From positions 1 through 64,000 of the forward strand of contig JADKIZ010000011.1 in the NCBI GenBank assembly GCA_016722445.1: a stretch of DNA of 64,000 nt. The letters are read 5' to 3'. The position numbers and the translations under genes were made by a program. Each line of letters starts with the position of its first letter. Position 1 is the first letter of the stretch. Below, in pieces: positions 1-9,294 of this stretch. A model generated the notes under the pieces. That model made no database searches. It saw only the letters and a list, made by a program, of their open reading frames with translations, and had not been told where the DNA came from. Source of the stretch: Flavobacteriales bacterium (GTDB lineage Bacteria; Bacteroidota; Bacteroidia; Flavobacteriales_D; Sanyastnellaceae).

Positions 1-1
1 C

Positions 2-1950
2 GACTTGCAGGAAGCCTTGAACAAAAACAATGAAGTTTTCAATTTCCTTTCTTCAATCTCCAATAAATACGGAATTGGTTTTGGCGGCCGGGTGCAGGTA
101 TCATTCACCAGGTAGTACTCGAAAATTATGCTTTCCCTGGTGGTATGATGATCGGAACGGATTCTCATACCGTAAATGCTGGAGGTCTTGGCATGGTTGC
201 TATTGGTGTCGGCGGTGCAGATGCGATGGACGTCATGGCAGGCATGGCTTGGGAACTTAAGTTCCCTAAACTCATCGGTATCAAACTCACCGGAAAATTA
301 AACGGATGGGCCAGCGCTAAAGATGTTATCCTGAAGGTTGCAGGTATTCTCACTGTGAAAGGTGGAACAGGTTGTATCGTGGAATATTTTGGTGAAGGTG
401 CCGAATCCCTCTCTTGCACTGGTAAAGGGACTATCTGTAATATGGGTGCTGAAATTGGAGCGACTACTTCAACTTTCGGCTATGATGATAGCATGGAACG
501 TTACCTGCGCTCTACTGGTCGCGATGAAGTGGCCGATTTGGCCAATAACATTCGTCAACACCTTACTGGCGATGCGGATGTTTATGCCAATCCTGAAAAA
601 TATTTTGACCAGGTAATCGAAATTAACCTCACTGAGCTAGAACCACACCTCAATGGTCCCTTCACTCCGGATCTGGCAACACCTGTTTCCAAAATGAAAG
701 AGGAAGCTGCGAAAAATAACTGGCCTACTAAAGTGGAAGTTGGTTTGATCGGAAGCTGCACAAACTCTTCATATGAGGATATCGCACGTTCTGCTTCGCT
801 CGCTTCTCAAGCTATTTCAAAAGGACTGAAACCAAAAGCTGATTTCAGTATAACTCCTGGTAGCGAACTCGTGCGTTATACCATCGAACGTGATGGCTTT
901 ATCGATACCTTCAATAAACTGGGTGCTACTGTTTACGCCAATGCATGCGGTCCTTGCATTGGTATGTGGGCGCGCACAGGCGCAGAGAAAAAAGAAAAAA
1001 ATACCATCGTCCATTCTTTCAACAGAAACTTCCAAAGTAGAAATGATGGCAATCCAAATACACTCGCTTTCGTTGCATCTCCAGAGTTGACCACTGCACT
1101 GGCTATCGCAGGTGACCTTACTTTTAATCCGCTGACCGATACATTGGTCAATGAAAAAGGTGAACATGTTAAACTAGATCCACCTTCAGGCGACGAACTT
1201 CCTTCAAGAGGTTTTGATGTGAAAGACGCAGGTTATCAGGCACCTGCTGCTGATGGCAGCAGTGTTCAGGTGAATGTAGCCAATGACAGCGAGCGCCTTC
1301 AATTGCTCGCTCCATTCGGCGATTGGGATGGCAACAACATCACGAATGCACGCGTCCTCATCAAAGCAAAAGGAAAGTGCACCACCGACCATATTTCAAT
1401 GGCGGGTCCATGGTTGCGCTACCGCGGTCACCTCGATAATATCGCGAATAACACACTGATTGGTGCCACCAACTTCTTCAACGGAGAACAGAATAAAGTG
1501 AAGAATCAAATCACTGGTGAATACGATGAAGTGCCAAAGGTTCAACGTGCTTATAAAGCAGCTGGTGTTCCTACCATCGTAGTGGGCGATCAGAATTATG
1601 GTGAAGGTTCTTCGCGAGAACAGACGGCCATGTAGCCTCGTCACCTTGGTGTAAAAGCCATTCTGGTGAAGTCCTTTGCACGTATTCATGAAACCAACCT
1701 GAAGAAGCAGGGAATGCTCGCACTCACGTTTGCCAATGAAGCTGATTACGATAAAATCCGTGAGAATGATCTGATCAATTTTACTGATCTCACTTCTTTC
1801 ACACCAGAAAAGCCATTGCACCTTGAACTCGTTCATGATGATGGCACGAAAGATGTTATCGCAGTCGATCATACATACAACGCTCAGCAAATCGAATGGT
1901 TCAAAGCCGGTGGTGCTCTGAACCTGATTCGCAGGAGCCTTGTGAATTGA
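2..1950 (+). pseudogene. acn: aconitate hydratase (mitochondrial-type), 5' partial, frameshift plus internal amber stop
   Basis: TCA cycle enzyme interconverting citrate and isocitrate. The iron-sulfur ligands are visible: GSCTNS (Cys codon at 757) and ACGPC (Cys codons at 946 and 955), as are SRNDGNPNT and the C-terminal SFARIHETNLKKQG block. The gene enters from outside the window. Two lesions break it. At 79-82 a T4 run stands where the family sequence GIGFW(R/K)PG needs T5, moving the reading frame by one base. At 1633-1635 the codon expected to be GAG (Glu before PRHLG) is TAG. Frames on both sides of the amber are identical and otherwise intact. Next to the amber the usual SREHAAM reads SREQTAM, so three substitutions cluster in about 12 bases. 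Identity of the family is secure; whether the lesions are real or assembly errors is open. Confidence 0.85.
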
Positions 1951-1968
1951 TTCTAAAACAACTCTGAC

Positions 1969-2610
1969 ATGCATTTTCTGAAATCTTCACTGCTCATCAT
2001 GGCAGTTTGTGTTGCCATGGCTTCGCACAGTCAAAAGGAGAAAGGCGCCATCGCGATTAACGCCGGCGTTGGTTATAGCTTTTTCGGACTATTGGGCTCT
2101 CTCAATTTTTCCATTCAGGATGAATTTGAAATGGAAGGAAAGGCAACTCCTGTTTATACTGGTGCTATCGATTATGGATATGGCGAGCATATCAGCATTG
2201 GTATCGGTGGCGGTTATCAATCCGTTTCACAGAACATCAAAAACTATACTTATATCGACGCCAACGGCAATGAAACAATTTCCAATTTCAAATATGAAAT
2301 CAGCAGGGTGAATGTCGGTTTGCGTGCACTTTTTCATTATGGGAATGGTAAAGTAGACGCATACAGCGGTGGTAAAATTGGATTGACTTACTATTCCGTG
2401 GATGTGGAAACTCAAAACGTAGATAACCCATCCTGGTTGCGCACTGGAGGAACTGGTTTTGCTCTACAACTGATTCCAGTTGGCGTGCGCGCTTACGTTT
2501 CAAACAATATCGGAATCTTCATCGAAACCGGAATTGGAGCTCCTTGCTTTATTTCCGGAGGCATTTGTCTTGGCTTTGGTGAGGACCGCACGAGCAATTC
2601 GAATCGTTAA
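1969..2610 (+). CDS. predicted outer membrane beta-barrel protein, secreted
   Basis: 213 residues. The first ~21 residues form a signal peptide (hydrophobic LLIMAVCVAMA, cut near SHS). The rest is Gly-rich with alternating polar and aromatic residues (NAGVGYSFFG, GIGGGYQS, GLTYYSVDVE) and ends in short hydrophobic strands, which is the look of a small outer membrane beta-barrel or porin-family protein. It starts 19 bases after the aconitase stop and may be read through from it. No enzymatic motif is seen. The barrel call is an inference from composition. Confidence 0.55.
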   Translation: MHFLKSSLLIMAVCVAMASHSQKEKGAIAINAGVGYSFFGLLGSLNFSIQDEFEMEGKATPVYTGAIDYGYGEHISIGIGGGYQSVSQNIKNYTYIDANGNETISNFKYEISRVNVGLRALFHYGNGKVDAYSGGKIGLTYYSVDVETQNVDNPSWLRTGGTGFALQLIPVGVRAYVSNNIGIFIETGIGAPCFISGGICLGFGEDRTSNSNR

Positions 2611-2622
2611 TTTCTAAATACC

Positions 2623-3057
2623 ATGATAAAGATGAAGTCCTTGTTTTCCGCTTGTTTTGCGACCGTTACTTTGTGCTGCATTTCTGCGTCAACAGCGCTT
2701 GCAACTGAAGTCTTGCATCATGCTGATCATCTGATTGAATACTGCGCTGCAGACAGCGATAGTGTGAAAATCGACATCAATACTCCTGTAATTTCGTTTG
2801 ACAACAGGTTGTATCAACAGGGTATTCAAATCGGAACCTTCGACAAAAAAACAACCATGAAGAAGGGCCAGTTGATGATGATCATACAGATTTATGATAT
2901 GAAAGGAAAAGGAATTGCCGAGGCTGTTGCACAAGGTGTCAATGCGTCATTCGTCATCACAATTTTTGCTGATGGAGAAAAGCTCTCAGCAGATTTTACT
3001 TTCGATCATGAAGCAGAAGAATTTGCTGCCATGCTTCGAAAGAAGGGGAAATTCTGA
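2623..3057 (+). CDS. secreted protein of unknown function
   Basis: 144 residues with a signal peptide (KSLFSACFATVTLCCISAS, cleavage likely after ALA at about residue 27). An internal ATG at 2632 is an alternative start. I do not recognise the family. The mature part has a VKIDINTPVISF stretch and a Lys-rich C-terminus. It lies 12 bases after the barrel gene on the same strand, so the two are probably cotranscribed. Its TGA stop directly touches the stop codon of the convergent gene on the other strand (TGATTA at 3055-3060), leaving no room for a terminator between them. Confidence 0.5.
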   Translation: MIKMKSLFSACFATVTLCCISASTALATEVLHHADHLIEYCAADSDSVKIDINTPVISFDNRLYQQGIQIGTFDKKTTMKKGQLMMIIQIYDMKGKGIAEAVAQGVNASFVITIFADGEKLSADFTFDHEAEEFAAMLRKKGKF

Positions 3058-3601
3058 TTATTCCAGATAAAGATCAAACAGGAATGCTCTGAAGATGGCA
3101 TCTGCACCTTTCCTGAATTTTTTTCCGCCGGTGAATTTTCTGTCATTGACAGTGATCACCGGTTTTTCATTTTGCATCCATTGATAAAAAAGACTGTCGC
3201 TTACTGAAAAGCTATATCGATAGATGTGTTTCTTTTTTCCATATCCTTCTGCATAGATTTTTTCTGGTTTGCCGCATTCCGTTTTTTGATCACCCAATTC
3301 TAACGTGAGTTTTTCTGGTCTGAATGCATTGTCTTCGGTGATGATGGAAAAATTACACGTCACCGGATTGCTTTTTCCTTTTACCTTGAGATAGGTATGA
3401 TCAATGGTAAATTCGTCATCATGATCTACCGATTGGTATGCAATGGGTCCGCCAAAGCAGAAGACTATCTTTCCCCTTCGTGAAAATTTTGATGAAACCA
3501 TCTCCACCTCCGCCTGATGCAGCAGGTGCTTTCACACCACATGATGCCAACATGAGCAATGCTGAAAGAACTACAAAGTACTCACAAATGAATTTTTTCA
3601 T
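3058..3601 (-). pseudogene. lipoprotein of unknown function, apparently frameshifted
   Basis: Two overlapping minus-strand frames read as one protein. The N-terminal frame begins at 3601 with MKKFICEYFV and a lipobox LMLASC followed by a Gly-rich linker. The C-terminal frame (stop at 3058) continues with IVFCFGGPIAYQSVD. The switch falls in the G4/A3 run at 3470-3477, where removing one base restores a single frame of about 180 residues. The C-terminal frame has its own ATG at 3507 but that product would lack an export signal. No known domain is recognised. The gene overlaps the end of the upstream lipoprotein gene by about 20 bases, suggesting an operon of two lipoproteins. Confidence 0.5.
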
Positions 3602-4112
3602 GCAGATAGGTTTCCATGGTATCATAAATCAATTTCGCATCGCCGGGGTTGGTTGTGGTGTAATCATATATCACCATCAAGCCACCCTTGTGTTCCATGT
3701 AAGTAAAACGCGCTGTGTGTGAATTACCACGGGAAATTAAATAAGCATCCACTTTGGTTTTTCTTACAACTGCACTTCTGCTTTCAACGATCTGAAAAGA
3801 TGCGTCAGATTTCAGAGCATCTGCGTAAGTCGACTGGGTGAGTGTTTCACTCACTGCAATGAACACAGCATATTGTTTGGTGTCGTTTACCACGCAACGG
3901 TTCAGGTAAATCTGATCACTTTCAACCAAACAACAATTCTGGTATGCCGTCACTTCCTGCTGTCCAACGGGGAAATGATTCATTTCACCGTCGGCCATTT
4001 TGAACTTTCCGTATTTGGCAAAAATCATTTTACTGCCACCACATGATGATAAAATCAAAATCGAGGCGATCACAAATGATGTTTTGAGAATTGTTTTGAA
4101 GTGTTGTGTCAT
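3582..4112 (-). CDS. lipoprotein of unknown function
   Basis: 176 residues. The N-terminus has a basic/hydrophobic signal and lipobox (ILILSSCGGS, Cys about residue 24), so it is expected to be lipidated and exported. The body carries pairs of Cys (YQNCCLVES, LNRC) and a SRGNSHTARFTYMEHKGG block near the C-terminus that suggests a beta-rich fold. I do not recognise the family. It runs into the following lipoprotein gene with a short overlap, so the pair is likely cotranscribed. Confidence 0.55.
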   Translation of the reverse strand: MTQHFKTILKTSFVIASILILSSCGGSKMIFAKYGKFKMADGEMNHFPVGQQEVTAYQNCCLVESDQIYLNRCVVNDTKQYAVFIAVSETLTQSTYADALKSDASFQIVESRSAVVRKTKVDAYLISRGNSHTARFTYMEHKGGLMVIYDYTTTNPGDAKLIYDTMETYLHEKIHL

Positions 4113-4166
4113 GTTGAACTGCTACGGTTTTTTAATTCATTCTGAATGCAGCTTTCACAAAAAACA

Positions 4167-4190
4167 AAAGGAGCAGTCGCCTGCTCCTTT
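4167..4190 (-). terminator. intrinsic terminator after the TRL-like gene
   Basis: A perfect 10-bp stem (4167-4176 with 4181-4190, arms AAAGGAGCAG/CTGCTCCTTT) with a 4-base loop lies 20 bases past the stop of the minus-strand TRL-like gene. Read on the minus strand it is followed by TTTTGTTTTTTG. Confidence 0.85.
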
Positions 4191-4209
4191 CGTTGAATTT
4201 TTCATCGGA

Positions 4210-4491
4210 TTATTCACCTGTAACGATACAAGTGTGAGTGATGATGAGGTTCAGAATGTTTTTGTTCTGATAGTCAACAGTAGAAATCTTAGAGATACCA
4301 CCATTTTTAGCAGCAGTCTGGATAGAAGCATCTACTCCGAAGCAAAGAGCGCCAAGGAAGCAGTTACCGCTAGATTTTCCAACTTTAGTTCCAACCGGGT
4401 TAGAAGTAGCATTAACCGGAAGAGTAATAGAGCATGAAGCGAGCATAACTGCTGCGCAACCAGCTGCAACGATTTTCTTGAAGGTTGTCAT
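4210..4491 (-). CDS. TRL-like family lipoprotein
   Basis: 93 residues from the ATG at 4491. A signal with lipobox (AAVMLASC) is followed by the hallmarks of the TRL-like family: VGTKVGKS, CFLGALCFGVDASIQ, AAKNGGISKI.TVDYQ and a C-terminal TCIVTGE. A longer upstream reading to 4584 is less likely because it would put about 31 polar residues before the signal peptide and would overlap the promoter at 4521-4551. Function of the family is not established; members are small exported proteins often encoded alone. Here it is a single-gene unit with its own promoter and terminator. Confidence 0.85.
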   Translation of the reverse strand: MTTFKKIVAAGCAAVMLASCSITLPVNATSNPVGTKVGKSSGNCFLGALCFGVDASIQTAAKNGGISKISTVDYQNKNILNLIITHTCIVTGE

Positions 4492-4520
4492 TGTGTTTTG
4501 ATTTTTTGAAATTAGAGCGC

Positions 4521-4551
4521 CAAACTTAGACAATCTTTTAGTTGTGGCAAA
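4521..4551 (-). promoter_or_regulatory. Bacteroidota-type promoter for the TRL-like gene
   Basis: On the minus strand a TTG (4549-4551, within a T-run) is followed after 20 bases by TAAGTTTG (4521-4528), matching the Bacteroidota -33 TTG and -7 TAnnTTTG elements. The start codon is about 30 bases downstream. Confidence 0.6.
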
Positions 4552-4682
4552 AAAATGATCGATTTCATTGTGCTTTTTCTTCATGATATTTCTCCTTTTA
4601 TGGTATTTCTCTGGTACTCAGTTGTTTCTAAACGCAGGGTCTTATGCGAATAAAGGAGTCTGCGGGTTAAATTCGCGCCGTC

Positions 4683-6116
4683 ATGAGTTCTAAACAACGT
4701 ACAATAGCTGCGTCTGTCACCGTGAGCGGTGTCGGATTGCATACCGGCGCACAGGTAAAACTCACCATTTTGCCAGCTCCAGATAATCATGGATATGCAT
4801 TCCAGAGAATTGACGTGGAAGGTCAGCCGATTATTCCTGCGGATTGCGACCTCGTGGTCAATACTCAACGAAGCACTACACTGGAATTTAAAGGTGTGAG
4901 GGTGCATACCACTGAACATGTGCTCTCTGCACTTTATGGCTGTAAAGTGGACAATGCATTGATCCAAATCGATGGGCCTGAAATTCCTATCATGGATGGA
5001 AGCGCATGGCCTTTTGTACAAGCCATTGAAAGTGTTGGCTACACTGAACTAAACGCGGAGAGAAAATACCTCACGCTAACCGAAAATCTCACGTACGAAG
5101 ACAAGGAAAAGAGCATAGAAATGCTTGCCGTACCAACAGACGGTGGAGAGTTTCGTGTCACTGTTATGGTCGACTACAATTCACCGGTATTGGGCACGCA
5201 GCATGCACATATGTATCAGCTCAATCACTACAAGGAAGAAATCGCACGCTGCAGAACATTTGTCTTTTTGCGTGAATTGGAATTATTGGCAAAAAATGGT
5301 CTGATCAAAGGTGGTAGTCTCGACAACGCCATCGTTATGGTGGAAAGGGCCTATTCTGACCAGGAAATTAAAGACATCTTGAAATTGCTGGGTAAAGAAG
5401 ATCTTGAAGTAAAGGTGGAAGGTGTGGGGGTGTTGAACACGGTAAAACTTCAATATGAAAATGAACCAGCCCGCCACAAACTCCTCGATATTGTTGGAGA
5501 TTTGGCACTCGTTGGAAGATTTATTCGCGGACATATCCTCGCTGCGAGACCAGGGCATTATGGCAATGTGGAATTCGCCAAAATCCTGAAAGGCATCATC
5601 AAAAAACAAAAAGATGCAGCTCCGGTTTTCGACATATTCAAAAAGCCTTTGTACGATATCAATGATATCACCAGAATGCTCCCGCACAGACATCCATTTT
5701 TATTGATAGATAAAATTCTGGAAATGGACAAGCAAGGCGTGGTAGGTATTAAAAATGTCACCATGAATGAGCCGTTCTTTCAGGGACATTTCCCTGGAAA
5801 TCCTGTGATGCCAGGTGTTTTACTCGTTGAAGCTATGGCTCAGGTAGGAGGGATTTTTGCATTGTCACAAGTGGAAGATCCCGAAAATTATAGCACCTAT
5901 TTCATGAAAATTGATGGGGTGAAATTCAAACAAAAAGTTTTGCCTGGCGATACGGTCGTTTTCAGACTTGTTCTAGAAAGCCCTATCAGACGTGGCCTCG
6001 TGAATATGAAGGGAGTTGCTTATGTGAGTGGAAAGGAAGTGTGTGAAGCGATCATGTTGGCACAAGTAATACGTGATAGAGTTCCAAAAGAAACCAAAGA
6101 AGAAGCCACCGCATGA
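4683..6116 (+). CDS. lpxC/fabZ: bifunctional UDP-3-O-acyl-N-acetylglucosamine deacetylase / 3-hydroxyacyl-ACP dehydratase
   Basis: 477-residue fusion typical of Bacteroidota. Residues 1 to ~310 are LpxC, the zinc deacetylase that commits UDP-3-O-acyl-GlcNAc to lipid A: SGVGLHTG at the N-terminus, zinc-binding HTTEHVLSAL near residue 78, and KLLDIVGDLAL..G near 265 with the later GH. Residues ~325-470 are FabZ: MLPHRHPFLLID with the catalytic His, then HFPGNPVMPGVLLVEAMAQ with the Glu. The stop overlaps the lpxA start (ATGA), so the two are translationally coupled. The fusion joins the deacetylase to the dehydratase that draws on the same 3-hydroxyacyl-ACP pool. Confidence 0.97.
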   Translation: MSSKQRTIAASVTVSGVGLHTGAQVKLTILPAPDNHGYAFQRIDVEGQPIIPADCDLVVNTQRSTTLEFKGVRVHTTEHVLSALYGCKVDNALIQIDGPEIPIMDGSAWPFVQAIESVGYTELNAERKYLTLTENLTYEDKEKSIEMLAVPTDGGEFRVTVMVDYNSPVLGTQHAHMYQLNHYKEEIARCRTFVFLRELELLAKNGLIKGGSLDNAIVMVERAYSDQEIKDILKLLGKEDLEVKVEGVGVLNTVKLQYENEPARHKLLDIVGDLALVGRFIRGHILAARPGHYGNVEFAKILKGIIKKQKDAAPVFDIFKKPLYDINDITRMLPHRHPFLLIDKILEMDKQGVVGIKNVTMNEPFFQGHFPGNPVMPGVLLVEAMAQVGGIFALSQVEDPENYSTYFMKIDGVKFKQKVLPGDTVVFRLVLESPIRRGLVNMKGVAYVSGKEVCEAIMLAQVIRDRVPKETKEEATA

Positions 6117-6892
6117 GTACACTTCGTCAGATAGATCCAGCTGCGCGTATTGCAGAGAAGGTCGAGATAGGTCCTTTCACAACCATTTATGGCGATGTAG
6201 AAATCGGTGAAGGTTCATGGATCGGCCCAAATGTCACCATCATGGATGGGGCACGCATCGGCCGGAATTGCCGGATTTTTCCTGGATCTGTGATTTCTGC
6301 TATCCCACAAGATCTCAAATTCGAAGGCGAAATCACCACCACCGAAATCGGCGACAATACCACCATTCGCGAATGTTGTACACTCAACAGAGGAACCAAA
6401 GACAAATGGAAAACGTCTGTGGGTGCCAATTGTTTGTTGATGGCCTATGTACATATCGCGCATGATGCTGTGGTCGGCAACAATTGCATTTTGGCCAACA
6501 ATGCCAATATCGCAGGTCATGTCGAAATCGAAGATTGGGTGATCATTGAAGGTGTGGTTGCCGTGCAACAATTTATCCGCATTGGCCAACATTCTTTTGT
6601 TGCTGGTGGTAGTCTTGTACGAAAAAATGTACCTCCTTTTGTAAAAGCGGCAAGGGAACCACTCAGCTTCGCTGGCGTGAATACCGTTGGACTTCGTCGC
6701 CGTGGTTTTGAAAATGAAACTATCGCTCATATTGAAGATGTGTATAGAATGATATACGTTCACAATAGCAATATGAGTCGTGCCATTCATGCAGCAGAAT
6801 TGGAATTGCCCAATACTGCTGAGAAACAAACCATCTTGGATTTTATTAGGGTAAGTGATAAGGGAATTATTCGCGGACCACAGGGTTTGTAA
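6113..6892 (+). CDS. lpxA: acyl-ACP--UDP-N-acetylglucosamine O-acyltransferase
   Basis: 259 residues, the usual LpxA length. It catalyses the first step of lipid A synthesis, moving a 3-hydroxyacyl chain onto UDP-GlcNAc. The N-terminal two thirds are hexapeptide repeats of a left-handed beta-helix (GPFTTIYGDVEIGEGSWIGP and on). The catalytic His lies in AYVHIAHDAVVG (about residues 112-123), and the C-terminal helical part contains NTVGLRRRGFE. It overlaps lpxC/fabZ by four bases. Its TAA stop overlaps an ATG (TAATG at 6890-6894). Confidence 0.97.
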   Translation: MSTLRQIDPAARIAEKVEIGPFTTIYGDVEIGEGSWIGPNVTIMDGARIGRNCRIFPGSVISAIPQDLKFEGEITTTEIGDNTTIRECCTLNRGTKDKWKTSVGANCLLMAYVHIAHDAVVGNNCILANNANIAGHVEIEDWVIIEGVVAVQQFIRIGQHSFVAGGSLVRKNVPPFVKAAREPLSFAGVNTVGLRRRGFENETIAHIEDVYRMIYVHNSNMSRAIHAAELELPNTAEKQTILDFIRVSDKGIIRGPQGL

Positions 6893-6988
6893 TGGCTCAC
6901 TCTACTGCCGGAATTAAAACCATTTCATCTGGAAATCATCCTTGAAAATATTGGTAAAAAATTCAACCGTGATTGGATTTTCCGTGAT

Positions 6989-7537
6989 ATGAGCAAACAC
7001 TTCGCGGAGGGTGATCAATATGCCATCTTAGGTGGTAACGGCTCAGGTAAGTCAACGTTTTTGCAATTGATAGCCGGATTTCTCGTGCCGGGCGCGGGAA
7101 ATATTTCTTGGAAAATCGGAGGCAAGGAAATCGAAGTGGATCAGGTATATCGTCATGTTGCTATCGCTACACCATTTCTGACACTCTACGATCAATTCAC
7201 ACTGAAAGAAAATGTCGAGTTTTTTCTCCAGTTTAAAAAATTAAAAGATGGTGTGGATGTCAAATCATTCTCCGAAATAATTGAACTGGAAAAACACAAC
7301 AACAAACAGCTACAACATTTTTCCAGTGGCATGAGACAACGTGTAAAATTAGGTCTCGCTATTCTCGCTGATACCCCACTACTTCTTTTGGATGAACCAG
7401 TTTCACACCTCGATAAAAATGCCATCCTCTGGTATCAGAAACTTCTCCAAAACAACATCAGTAATCGTACGCTCTTTGTCGCCTCCAATTCACAAGCTGA
7501 TGAGATCTTTTTGTGCCGAGGGAAAATGGAGTTTTGA
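6989..7537 (+). CDS. ABC transporter ATP-binding protein, N-terminus uncertain
   Basis: 182 residues from the first in-frame ATG. Walker A GGNGSGKST (residues 15-23), signature FSSGMRQRVKLG and Walker B LLLLDEPVSHLD are all present. The coding signal clearly starts earlier: the same frame upstream, from about 6929, reads LENIGKKFNRDWIFRD, the usual first strands of an ABC ATPase, but contains no ATG, GTG or TTG. An ATG overlaps the lpxA stop (6892) in a different frame and runs 17 codons, so a one-base indel near 6910-6945 may have separated it from the gene. The missing membrane partner is not adjacent. Its stop codon lies inside the heptamer repeat at 7536. Confidence 0.85.
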   Translation: MSKHFAEGDQYAILGGNGSGKSTFLQLIAGFLVPGAGNISWKIGGKEIEVDQVYRHVAIATPFLTLYDQFTLKENVEFFLQFKKLKDGVDVKSFSEIIELEKHNNKQLQHFSSGMRQRVKLGLAILADTPLLLLDEPVSHLDKNAILWYQKLLQNNISNRTLFVASNSQADEIFLCRGKMEF

Positions 7538-7561
7538 ATTATGAATTATGAATTATGAATT
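7536..7561. repeat. heptamer microsatellite (GAATTAT)n touching a stop codon
   Basis: About 3.8 copies of GAATTAT. The stop codon of the ABC ATPase gene (7535-7537) overlaps the first copy. An inverted cluster of the same heptamer lies at 7648-7675, so the two could pair across the 140-base convergent spacer. Confidence 0.85.
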
Positions 7562-7576
7562 GTTTGGGTAAGGATG

Positions 7577-7604
7577 TAGGAATTAGGTACTAGGTATTAG
7601 GACT
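7577..7604. repeat. degenerate heptamer repeat TAGGNNT
   Basis: Four heptads in register: TAGGAAT, TAGGTAC, TAGGTAT, TAGGACT. A related heptad array (AGGTATT-type) lies at 61862-61903, again beside AATTCAT heptamers. Confidence 0.6.
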
Positions 7605-7647
7605 GCGTAAGGAAGTAATTGGCCAACTCAATTCTCATCTGATAAAT

Positions 7648-7675
7648 TATAATTCATAATTCATACTTCACAATT
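7648..7675. repeat. heptamer microsatellite AATTCAT/ACTTCAC
   Basis: About four copies of AATTCAT-type heptads ending in CAATTCTA, directly next to the stop codon (7676-7678, complement) of the DUF4301 gene. Opposite orientation to the cluster at 7536. Confidence 0.75.
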
Positions 7676-9163
7676 CTACTGGTGTCCTGCACGCAAGAGG
7701 TCATTCACGGTTTTCACGGGATTGAATGTTGAGATGGGGACTTCGACAAAGACGGTATTCCACAATGCCATTGCACCGTTCCAGAGTCCTGGCCATTCAA
7801 GTGCTTTGATCACATGGCCATGGTGAAATTTTTCTGAAATGAATCCGGTGGTATAATCGATGAACTGGTCAAGGGAATAGTTTTCTCCTTTTCTGTTTTT
7901 GATGCTGCACACAATATCGACCGGATTGAAATGTGTAGACGATGAAAGTATTTTGGCTTGTTGGTTGTCATGCAAATCCACCTGACTCTTCTCTACAATT
8001 TGTTTGCTGAGGTAACCTCCAGACATTTTGATCCAGAATGGACCACCTCCTGGTTCACCTTCATTTCGCACCATGCCGCAAACACGGAGCGGTCGGTCTA
8101 ATCTCAACCGGGCATATTCATGTAATTGCGTTCGGGTCATGCCCAACGGCAATCCGGGTTGAAACCATAGTTGAATGAACTCAAGTGCATCTTCAAGAAT
8201 ATCATTATGACCACGGTCCAGTTCATTGAGATAATGATGAACTTGTGTTCGCAGATCTACGAGCAAACCTGCAATCACTTGCTTATAAAAGGTTGACTCT
8301 TCCTGCTGTCCAGATGTTGTGACATTGTCGATGTTTTTGATGAAAATGATATCGGCATTCAGGTTTTGCAAATTGTGTATGAGGGCGCCATGTCCACTTG
8401 GCCTAAACATCAGTTTTCCATCTTCATCGCGCACCGGATTATCATCTTTATCCAATGCAATGGTATCTGTTTTCGATGATTGTGTGCTGTATTCAGTCTC
8501 AATCTGATCGTATTGAAAAGTGGCAATTTTTTTACTCAGATAATCAGAAACGGCTTCGAAATGTTGCGGTGCAATGGTAAAATGCACGCGACTTCGGCCA
8601 TCTGCCTGCTTGGTATAGGTGATCGCCTCGTATAAATGTTCGTCAAATGCATTGCGGTATTCTTCACCATATCGGTGAAAAATAACCATGCCTTTAAGTT
8701 GCGAATCGTAATGAAGTCCTTTGGGCTCGAGGATAAATCCAAATATTTTTTCCCATTCATTGTTGCGTATACACTGATCGAGTGATTCGCCTTTTTCAGA
8801 CATTATGGTTCTGAGTGTTGCAACAAATGGAAAACGCTCAAAATTGACAATGAATTCTTCCGTGAGTTCTGCAACATTGTCCGGATTGTAGTTGTAAAGG
8901 TGTTTGAACATTCTGCTCGCTGCACCAGATGCAGGAACAAACTTGAGTATGTCGTATAGTTCTCTTTTCTGTTCAAAAAGTTTCTGGAATTTGTGACAAT
9001 CGGCTCCACTAAGTACAAGAATGCCATCGCCTTGTGTACAAGGTCGTTCCAAGCGAACAGGTTTGGTCTCTTGGGTGAACTGATGTATTTGTTTCATCAG
9101 ATCGTTGAGTGAAATACCACGAACTTGAAGGTCTTTTTCGTCTTCCGGTGTAATTGTCATCAT
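7676..9163 (-). CDS. DUF4301 family protein
   Basis: About 495 residues from the MMTITPEDEKDL start; a longer frame to 9229 exists but the first 22 residues do not look like the family. The DUF4301 hallmark FVPASGAASRMFKHLYNY is present near residue 70, together with a GKLMFRPSGHGALIHNLQ block and a C-terminal LEWPGLWNGAMALWNTVFVE block. The Gly/Ser-rich ASGAASRM and the H-G-A motif recall nucleotide-binding transferases, but the activity of the family is unknown to me. It is transcribed divergently from the TPR lipoprotein gene and converges on the ABC ATPase gene. Confidence 0.85.
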   Translation of the reverse strand: MMTITPEDEKDLQVRGISLNDLMKQIHQFTQETKPVRLERPCTQGDGILVLSGADCHKFQKLFEQKRELYDILKFVPASGAASRMFKHLYNYNPDNVAELTEEFIVNFERFPFVATLRTIMSEKGESLDQCIRNNEWEKIFGFILEPKGLHYDSQLKGMVIFHRYGEEYRNAFDEHLYEAITYTKQADGRSRVHFTIAPQHFEAVSDYLSKKIATFQYDQIETEYSTQSSKTDTIALDKDDNPVRDEDGKLMFRPSGHGALIHNLQNLNADIIFIKNIDNVTTSGQQEESTFYKQVIAGLLVDLRTQVHHYLNELDRGHNDILEDALEFIQLWFQPGLPLGMTRTQLHEYARLRLDRPLRVCGMVRNEGEPGGGPFWIKMSGGYLSKQIVEKSQVDLHDNQQAKILSSSTHFNPVDIVCSIKNRKGENYSLDQFIDYTTGFISEKFHHGHVIKALEWPGLWNGAMALWNTVFVEVPISTFNPVKTVNDLLRAGHQ

Positions 9164-9294
9164 AGCACATTCGTCGGGAATGTTGCCCGACCATCGCACA
9201 AGAGTAATGGCAGAATTCCGTTCCTGCAAATGGTTTGTGGCATGAAGCCGGACAGGTTATTTCTCCATAAAATTCCTGTTAAGTCACGGAGGCT

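Noticed and set aside
817..1167. Antisense frames within aconitase and similar long antisense frames elsewhere (for example 1396-1974, 12726-13199)
   Set aside because: They mirror the codon pattern of the sense genes and show no domain of their own.
1633..1635. Stop-codon recoding (selenocysteine or pyrrolysine) in aconitase
   Set aside because: The replaced residue is a structural Glu, the codon is a single substitution from GAG, no recoding elements are seen, and a second lesion exists in the same gene.
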